A DNA stretch of 64,000 nt from the NCBI RefSeq assembly GCF_029537485.1, contig NZ_JARPUS010000010.1:110030-174029 (forward strand), written 5' to 3'. How positions within the stretch are numbered: the first letter of the stretch is position 1; each line of letters starts with the position of its first letter. Source of the DNA: Pseudomonas sp. GOM6. Lineage in GTDB: Bacteria > Pseudomonadota > Gammaproteobacteria > Pseudomonadales > Pseudomonadaceae. Of this stretch, positions 58,331 through 64,000 are shown piece by piece. A program made the translations under genes and the position numbers. The notes under the pieces are model-generated. The model was not told the origin of the DNA, searched no databases, and was given only the letters and a program-made list of their open reading frames with translations.

Positions 58331-60542
58331 AGCTGACACTGGCGATGACGTTGCGACGGTTGCCGTACCAGCAGTAGTAGTCGCAAGCAGTGATGTACTC
58401 CTTGTCGCTCAGGTTGTTGGCGTTGAGTTGTAGACGCACATCCTGCAGCTGGTAGCTGATCATCGCGTCGACCAGTGTGTAGGACGGGACTTCCAGGGTT
58501 TCGGTGTTGTCGCCATAGCTGGAGCTGGTGTGGCGAACGCCGAGGCCCAGGCCGAGACCATCGAGCAGGCCACCATGGAACTGGTAGTTGGCCCAGACCG
58601 AGGCCAGCTCATCGGCGACGTTGGCCGGAGTCTTGTCCTGCTCCGCCTCACGGGTGGTCTTGGTGGTTTCCGGGTCGAGCTTGGTGTAACTGGCCACCAG
58701 GCTGAGGCTTTCGGTGACATTGGCCTGGGCTTCGAGCTCGAGGCCACGGCTGCGCACTTCGCCCAGTTGGGTCTGGATGCCACCTGGCAGGGTCTTGCGC
58801 ACGTTCTCCTGGGTCAGCTCGAAGATGGCCGCAGTGAAGGTGGCATCCAACCCGTGCGGCTGGTATTTCAGACCCAGCTCGTACTGATCGCCCTCTTCCG
58901 GCTCCAGTGGCTTGCCAGTGCTGGTATTCAGGCTGGTAACCGGCAGGAAGAACTGCGAGTAGCTGGCATAGGGGGTCAGGCCGTTGTCCATGACATAGGC
59001 CACGCCGCCGCTCCAGGTGAACTCCTTGTCATCGATGTCGTAACCCACTCCGGTGGTGCGGTTGTCGAAGTTGGTATCCGCCTCGTCGTAACGACCACCG
59101 AGCACGAACACCCAGTTATCCAGCTTCAGTTGGTTCTGCACGTAGTAGCCGAACTGGTCGGCACGGGTGTCCTTCTGTTGCAGCGCGAAGTTGCCGACCG
59201 GAGCACCGTAGGTTGTGGGCTGGCCGAGGAAAGTCAGGTTCGAATATTTCGGGTTGTAGATATCCAGCACCGGAATCACGCCGGTGAGCGAGTTGGGATC
59301 GCTGGCCGGGCTCTTGGCATCGATCTTCAGCAACTGGTAGTCGAAGCCGACCAGCAGGTTGTTTTCCCAGTTGTTACCGAACCAGGTGCCCAGCAGTCGG
59401 TTGTCGGTCGAGAAACTCTTGGCTTGACCGTCTTCATAACTCAGGCCGCGCACCACCAGACGCTTGTTCGGGTCGAGGGCCGGCACGTAGTCGTTCACAA
59501 AGCCCAGGCTGTAAAGCTGACGCAGCTCTACGTCCATGTGGCCATAGCGCAGGTTCTGCTGGAAGTCCCAGGTGTCGTTCAGGCGATGGTTGAACTCATA
59601 ACCCAGGGTGTATTGGGTGCGGTCGAACTTCTCGTAACCTGGGTCGCCCACGGCGGTGTCGGTATCGATATCGCCATTGGGGTTGGGGGCGATGGTGCCG
59701 CTGGATGGCAGGAACTGCAGCTGCGGATCGGAGTTGTCTTTCTGCATGCTGGCCAGCAGGGTCAGCGAAGTGTCTTCGTCAAAGTTGAAGGTCATGGACG
59801 GGGCCAGCAAGATACGCGCGGCATCGACGTCGTCGACCTGGGTACCGGTATCGCGGCTCAGCGCCACCATGCGATACAGCACGTTGCCTTCTTCATCCAA
59901 CTTGCCGCCAACGTCCAGATTGATCTGTTTGCGGTCAAAGCTGCCGTACTGCACGCCGATTTCGTTCTGCGCATCGGCAGTCGGGCGCTTGCTCTGCATA
60001 TTGATCAGGCCGCCCGGCGGGGTCTGGCCGTACAGCACGGAAGCGGCGCCCTTGAGCACTTCAACGCGCTCAAGCATGTAGGGGTCGATCTGCCAGCTGT
60101 AGAAGCCACTGGAGAACACCCGGGCGCCATCCATGAACAGGCCGTAGTTGGCCTGTTTGAAGCCACGGATGATGAACCAGTCCTGTTTGTTGTCTTCGCC
60201 GTAGAACCCAGCCTGCACACCAGCCGAGTACTGCAGGGCCTGGCTGACCGTCTGGACGTTGCGATCCTTCATCTGTTTCTCGGTGACGACCGAGACGGAG
60301 CGCGGAGTTTCATTCAGGGGCGTGTTGATCTTGCTGGCGCTGCGGCTGTTCTTGGCCACGTAACCTTCGTCTTCGCCGACCGGGCTGTCCAGTTCGCCGC
60401 TGATGTTGGTAGCGCCGAGTTCCAGCACCTGTTCCTCGGCATGCAGGCCCATGCTGAACGCACCCAGCGCACAGGCCATGGCCAGCGGTAGGCGAGCCTT
60501 GGCGAAAGGTACTTTTGGCTGGTATTTCGACTGCTGTTCCAT
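58320..60542 (-). CDS. TonB-dependent ferric siderophore receptor
   Basis: A 740-residue outer-membrane receptor. A signal peptide (about 1-36, ends LHA) precedes the plug with ETPRSVSVVTEKQMKDRN and DWFIIRGFKQANYGLFMDGAR, followed by a 22-strand barrel ending in Phe (VIASVSYDF). The paired ACDYYCWYGNRRN near the C terminus is typical for hydroxamate receptors of the FhuA/FoxA/FhuE group. I start at the ATG after GGGGAG. It lies between the acyltransferase and NRPS genes. A Fur-box-like site is upstream. Confidence 0.93.
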   Translation of the reverse strand: MEQQSKYQPKVPFAKARLPLAMACALGAFSMGLHAEEQVLELGATNISGELDSPVGEDEGYVAKNSRSASKINTPLNETPRSVSVVTEKQMKDRNVQTVSQALQYSAGVQAGFYGEDNKQDWFIIRGFKQANYGLFMDGARVFSSGFYSWQIDPYMLERVEVLKGAASVLYGQTPPGGLINMQSKRPTADAQNEIGVQYGSFDRKQINLDVGGKLDEEGNVLYRMVALSRDTGTQVDDVDAARILLAPSMTFNFDEDTSLTLLASMQKDNSDPQLQFLPSSGTIAPNPNGDIDTDTAVGDPGYEKFDRTQYTLGYEFNHRLNDTWDFQQNLRYGHMDVELRQLYSLGFVNDYVPALDPNKRLVVRGLSYEDGQAKSFSTDNRLLGTWFGNNWENNLLVGFDYQLLKIDAKSPASDPNSLTGVIPVLDIYNPKYSNLTFLGQPTTYGAPVGNFALQQKDTRADQFGYYVQNQLKLDNWVFVLGGRYDEADTNFDNRTTGVGYDIDDKEFTWSGGVAYVMDNGLTPYASYSQFFLPVTSLNTSTGKPLEPEEGDQYELGLKYQPHGLDATFTAAIFELTQENVRKTLPGGIQTQLGEVRSRGLELEAQANVTESLSLVASYTKLDPETTKTTREAEQDKTPANVADELASVWANYQFHGGLLDGLGLGLGVRHTSSSYGDNTETLEVPSYTLVDAMISYQLQDVRLQLNANNLSDKEYITACDYYCWYGNRRNVIASVSYDF

Positions 60543-60567
60543 CAACCACTCCCCGAATAAATCAAAT

Positions 60568-60586
60568 TAGAAGGATTCGCATTTGT
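60568..60586. promoter_or_regulatory. Possible Fur box upstream of the receptor gene
   Basis: The 19-base site matches the Fur consensus GATAATGATAATCATTATC at 10 positions, or 11 on the other strand. It lies 26 bases before the receptor start in a GC-poor gap. It is only suggestive, but iron control of the locus is expected. Confidence 0.35.
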
Positions 60587-60644
60587 ATGCGCTGCTTCTA
60601 CTAGACGTATCGCTTCTGAAAAAATTTACTGCTCCAGGCATTTC

Positions 60645-63600
60645 TTATTGGCTCAGCAGCGTCGCCAGCTCTGCGACTACGTGCGGATGACGGACGATGC
60701 CCTGGTGATCGGTGTCCACCAGCCGGTGGAAAGCCGCCCTGCCCTGCACCTGCTCCAGGCCGCTTTCCAGCAGCGCCGCGCGCCCGGCCGGCTGCGCCGC
60801 CCACCAGCAATGCGGGCGCACCTTGACCCTCGGCAACGAATAGCCCGCACAGAGGCGACGCATATGCTGCTCCACGGCCCAGGCGAACAGCAGTTCCTCC
60901 AGGCTCTGGCGGGTCATCGGGTCCAGCCCCTGCCCCGCGAACCAGGCGCTGGCGGCTTGCGGCCAGTCCAGCGGTTCCAGCGGCAACAGCCACTCGAACA
61001 GACCGTCCCAGGCCCTGGCCGGCAACTCCGGCGCCAACAGCTGCAGATGCTCGACCAGCTTGGCCCGCGCCTGCGGGTGGCGGGCGTCGTCGCCAGCGAT
61101 CTCGGTGCCCGGCACATAGCAGTCGAGCAGGCCGAGAAAGGCCACCTCATGTCCGCGTGCCTCCAGGCGTGCCGCTAGTTCCAGGGCCAGGCTCGCGCCC
61201 AGCGACCAGCCGACCAGGCGGTACGGCCCCTGTGGCTGCTGCTTGAGCAGCGCGGCCAGGTAGGCGTCGGCCATCTCGCTCAGCGAGGCATCGCGCCAGG
61301 CCGGATCGAGGAAGCTGCGGCACTGCAGACCGAAAACATCTCGCGCACCGTCCAGGCGTGCCGCCAGCGGCTGGTAGCCGGTGACCCGGCCGGTGACCGG
61401 GTGCGGGCAGAACAGCGGGGCTTTGTCTGCCTGCTGACGGGTCAGGCGCAGCAAGGGCGACGGGCCCTGCACGGCCTGACCTCGCGCCAGCTCCAACAGG
61501 CCAAGCAGCTCTCGGCGATAGTCCGCAGCCAGGGATTCGATGGTCTCACCAAGATACTGGCTGGCCGCGTATTCCCAGGACAGTTGCAGTTGGCCGTCAT
61601 ACACCTGGCCATTGACCGACAGACGCGCCGCCAGCGGATTATCCGCCGCCACGGCCACACCACCGCCGGTGGCCGGACGGAACCAGTCGGCCGCCGCACC
61701 GGCCTGATACTGGCCGAGGTAATTGAAGATCACTTCGGCGCTCGGCAGCTCGGCAAGAGAAGCCTGCGCTTGCGCATCGCCCAACCAACGCAGCACGCCA
61801 TAGCCCTGCCCGCCATGCTTTATCTGCTCCAGATGCTGCTGCACACGCTGCAGTTGCAACTGCGGATCGTCCAGGTGCGGCAGCTGCAGCGGATACAGGC
61901 TGGTGAACCAGCCGATCGTACGCGACAGATCCAGCTCGCCGGCCAGCGCCTCGCGCCCGTGGCCTTCGAGGTTGACCCGCAGACCCGGCTGGCCGCTCCA
62001 GCGGCACAGGGCGCGCGTCAGCGCGCTGAGCAACAACGCGTCGATACGCACGCCCAGCTGCGCCGGAGCCTGCAGCAGGCGCTTGGTCTCGGCAGCATCC
62101 AGGGCCAGGCGCACTTCGCGCTTGTCACCATGGGTAGCGCTGATGCCGTCGAGTTCGCGTGGCAGGGCCAGCGCCGGGCCGCTCAGGCGGCTGCACCAGG
62201 CATCCAGCTCGATCTGCGCAGCTTCGCTGCAAGCCCAGTTTTGCAGGGCCTCGGTCCAACGTTTGTAGGACTGGCTCTTGCTCTGCAAACGCACGAGCTG
62301 GCCCGCTTCCAGCTGGCGATACGCCGCGAGGATGTCTTCCAGCAGGATGCGCCAGGAAACCCCGTCCACCACCAGGTGATGGATGGCCAGCAGCAGGCGA
62401 TCGGCCTGGCCGGCCTGCTTCAGATAAAGCGCGCGCAGCACGGGGCCGGTGGCCAGGTCGAGGCTCTGCTGGGCCAGCTGACAGAACGCTTCGGCCTCGG
62501 CAGCGCTGCTCGCCTCACGCAGCCACAGTAGCGGCTGGTCGATATTCACGTCGGCGTAGTGCTGGCGCCAGATGCCCTTCTCCTGGCTGAAACGCAGGCG
62601 CAATCCATCGTGATGCGCCACCAGTGCCTGCAGCGCCTGCTCCAGCAGGATCGGATCAAGCGGACGCAGCAGCTCCAGATTCAGCGCCTGGTTCCAGTGC
62701 GCCGGCTCCGCCTGATTCATGGCGAAGAAATGCGCCTGGATCGGCGCCAGCGGCAGTTCGCCGGTGACCGGCTCCTGCGCGATTTCCTCACCGGCAGCGC
62801 GGGCGGCCTGGGCCAGCTCGGCCAGGCGGGGGAACTGGAACAGCTCGCGCGGCGCCAGCTGCAGCCCCTGCTGGCGTGCACGGCTGACTACCTGCAGCGC
62901 GACGATGGAATCGCCGCCCAGCTCGAAAAAGTGGTCCTGGCGCCCTACCCGCTCCACACCCAGTACGTCCGCCCAGATGGCGGCGAGGATGCGCTCATTG
63001 TCGGTTTGCGGGGCCTCGTAGTCCTGGCTCTGCCAGGTCGGTTCCGGCAGCGCGGCACGGTCCAGCTTGCCGGCCGGGGTCAGCGGCAGCTTGTCCAGGG
63101 TAATGATCTGCGCGGGGACCATATAGTCCGGCAGCACCCTGGCCAGTTCGCTACGCAAAGCATTGGTGTCGAGATTATCGCGAGCGACCACATAGCCCAC
63201 CAACTGCTTGCCGGTCGGCGTCTCGCGGGCGATCGCCGCCGCTTCCTGCACGCCGTCGAGCGCCAGCAACTGGCTCTCGATCTCGCCCAGTTCGATACGG
63301 AAGCCACGGATCTTCACCTGATGGTCGACCCGACCGAGGTAGTCCAGGGTGCCATCCGCACGCCAGCGCACCAGGTCGCCGGTGCGGTACATGCGCTCAC
63401 CAGTGGCGCCGAACGGATCAGGCAGGAAGCGTTCGGCGGTCAGCTCGGGACGCTGGAAGTAACCGCGAGCCAGGCCCACTTCGCCACCGATATACAGCTC
63501 CCCAGCCACGCCGATGGGCAGCAGGTTGAGCTCGGCATCCAGCACATACAGGCTGCGCGGGCCGACCGGATTGCCGATGGGCGCGTAGGCAGCTTCGAAG

Positions 63601-64000
63601 GAATCGCCGGGGAAGGCTTCCCAGATCAGCGGAGTCACCACCGTTTCGGTCGGGCCGTAGCCATTGATGATGCGCTGGGGCTGCAGCACTTTCTGCAGGC
63701 GTTCGTAGGTCTCGCGGGTAAAGGCTTCGCCACCCAGCGTCCAGGAGCGTACCGCCATTCTCGAAAAGGTCGTGGAGGCGTCGCGAGCGACGGCCAGGCT
63801 AGGCGAAAGCGGCTGAGGAAGCGCAGTTGACACGTCAGTCAATGAGCATTCCGAAGCCGCTTTCAACGACGGCTGGCCTAGCGCAGCAGCCTCCGCGGCC
63901 TTTTCCGACTCCACCCAGTCCAGCAACTGCATGGCATAGCTCGGCGGCAGGCAGGAAATGGTCACGCCCTCCTCGGCGATCACCTGGCAGGTCTTCTCCG
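60645..64000 (-). CDS. NRPS terminal module A-PCP-E-TE (5' part outside window)
   Basis: At least 1,112 residues; the frame is open at the window edge. From the first visible GTG: an adenylation domain (to about 320) with INGYGPTETVVTP, GELYIGGEVGLARGYF, YRTGDLVRW and LPLTPAGKLDRAALP; a carrier domain with FFELGGDSIVALQ and phosphopantetheine Ser near 357; an epimerization domain with IHHLVVDGVSWRILLEDI near 532 and EGHGREALAGELDLSRTIGWFT; and a thioesterase with GWSLGASLAL near 924. It would load and epimerise the last residue, then release the peptide. Residues about 27-74 look like an in-frame insertion in the A domain. Confidence 0.92.
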   Translation of the reverse strand, partial: EKTCQVIAEEGVTISCLPPSYAMQLLDWVESEKAAEAAALGQPSLKAASECSLTDVSTALPQPLSPSLAVARDASTTFSRMAVRSWTLGGEAFTRETYERLQKVLQPQRIINGYGPTETVVTPLIWEAFPGDSFEAAYAPIGNPVGPRSLYVLDAELNLLPIGVAGELYIGGEVGLARGYFQRPELTAERFLPDPFGATGERMYRTGDLVRWRADGTLDYLGRVDHQVKIRGFRIELGEIESQLLALDGVQEAAAIARETPTGKQLVGYVVARDNLDTNALRSELARVLPDYMVPAQIITLDKLPLTPAGKLDRAALPEPTWQSQDYEAPQTDNERILAAIWADVLGVERVGRQDHFFELGGDSIVALQVVSRARQQGLQLAPRELFQFPRLAELAQAARAAGEEIAQEPVTGELPLAPIQAHFFAMNQAEPAHWNQALNLELLRPLDPILLEQALQALVAHHDGLRLRFSQEKGIWRQHYADVNIDQPLLWLREASSAAEAEAFCQLAQQSLDLATGPVLRALYLKQAGQADRLLLAIHHLVVDGVSWRILLEDILAAYRQLEAGQLVRLQSKSQSYKRWTEALQNWACSEAAQIELDAWCSRLSGPALALPRELDGISATHGDKREVRLALDAAETKRLLQAPAQLGVRIDALLLSALTRALCRWSGQPGLRVNLEGHGREALAGELDLSRTIGWFTSLYPLQLPHLDDPQLQLQRVQQHLEQIKHGGQGYGVLRWLGDAQAQASLAELPSAEVIFNYLGQYQAGAAADWFRPATGGGVAVAADNPLAARLSVNGQVYDGQLQLSWEYAASQYLGETIESLAADYRRELLGLLELARGQAVQGPSPLLRLTRQQADKAPLFCPHPVTGRVTGYQPLAARLDGARDVFGLQCRSFLDPAWRDASLSEMADAYLAALLKQQPQGPYRLVGWSLGASLALELAARLEARGHEVAFLGLLDCYVPGTEIAGDDARHPQARAKLVEHLQLLAPELPARAWDGLFEWLLPLEPLDWPQAASAWFAGQGLDPMTRQSLEELLFAWAVEQHMRRLCAGYSLPRVKVRPHCWWAAQPAGRAALLESGLEQVQGRAAFHRLVDTDHQGIVRHPHVVAELATLLSQ
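63763..63905. repeat. 143-bp imperfect palindromic element inside the NRPS A domain
   Basis: Ends GAAAAGGTCGTGGAGGC and GCCTCCGCGGCCTTTTC are inverted copies with 15 of 17 matches, and AAAGCGGCT / AGCCGCTTT arms pair further in. It encodes residues about 27-74 of the visible NRPS, which interrupt otherwise normal A-domain sequence between LDWVESEK and RSWTLGGEAF. Its shape is like a miniature inverted-repeat (ERIC- or MITE-like) element. No second copy was seen here. Confidence 0.7.

Noticed and set aside
58530..60491. 653-codon open frame antisense to the receptor gene
   Set aside because: Has no domain motif; the receptor reads through completely.
63763..63905. Integron attC site as explanation for the NRPS insertion
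   Set aside because: GCTAGGC/GCCTAGC arms look superficially similar, but core GTTRRRY/RYYYAAC sites are absent.

Overview
The window looks like chromosomal DNA of a fluorescent-group or P. mendocina/P. alcaligenes-like Pseudomonas. The support is high GC, strong third-position GC bias, the signature cluster cmaX-crfX-cmpX-sigX-oprF, an OprI lipoprotein, a class I lipase with its Lif foldase, and the acnD/prpF version of the methylcitrate pathway. Almost all of it is dense single-copy housekeeping sequence. I see no tRNA, rRNA, CRISPR array, insertion sequence or prophage, and no gene-free stretch longer than about 290 bases. Genus and gene symbols come from recognising protein sequence, not from a database search.

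Layout. 1-5.5 kb: end of a TgpA-type membrane transglutaminase, a CHAD protein, an acyl-CoA thioesterase, TatD, and an MltF-like lytic transglycosylase. 5.6-9.9 kb: DoxX, the lipA-lifO lipase operon (with a good sigma-54 promoter), ThpR, a small unknown protein and GreB. 9.9-17.3 kb: a LolD/FtsX-like ABC exporter divergent from tesA, a small unknown protein, an L,D-transpeptidase, oprI, a membrane-anchored unknown and a small GNAT protein. 17.3-25.8 kb: DAHP synthase, a PilZ protein divergent from a thioredoxin-like protein, panE, a 5'-nucleotidase, uspA, cysB, cysH, thrH and pabB. 25.9-29 kb: a three-gene operon of retropepsin-like protease, inactive transglutaminase/7TM protein and ATP-grasp ligase. 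29.2-36 kb: the prp propionate operon (GntR regulator, prpB, prpC, acnD, prpF) with no prpD at this locus. 36-45 kb: ppsR divergent from ppsA, an esterase, rraA, then cmaX-crfX-cmpX-sigX-oprF. 45-51 kb: ugd, galU, a VOC protein, gor, a TRIC/UPF0126 protein and two pqiA-like genes with no pqiB.

51.3-64 kb is the accessory part: a hydroxamate siderophore locus. It has a FhuC/D/B-type ABC importer, a FhuF-like reductase, an ornithine/lysine N-monooxygenase, an IucB-type acyltransferase, a TonB-dependent receptor and the end of an NRPS (A-PCP-E-TE) that runs out of the window. Together these would build, export-independently recapture, import and reduce a ferric hydroxamate.

The most interesting signals not explained by ordinary gene content are: a 143-bp imperfect palindrome inserted in frame in the NRPS adenylation domain; hairpins at the predicted 5' ends of both the oprI and oprF mRNAs; a pair of near-identical palindromes before doxX; two matching operator-like sites flanking the prp promoter; and two REP-like inverted repeats, one in the prp operon and one in the siderophore locus.
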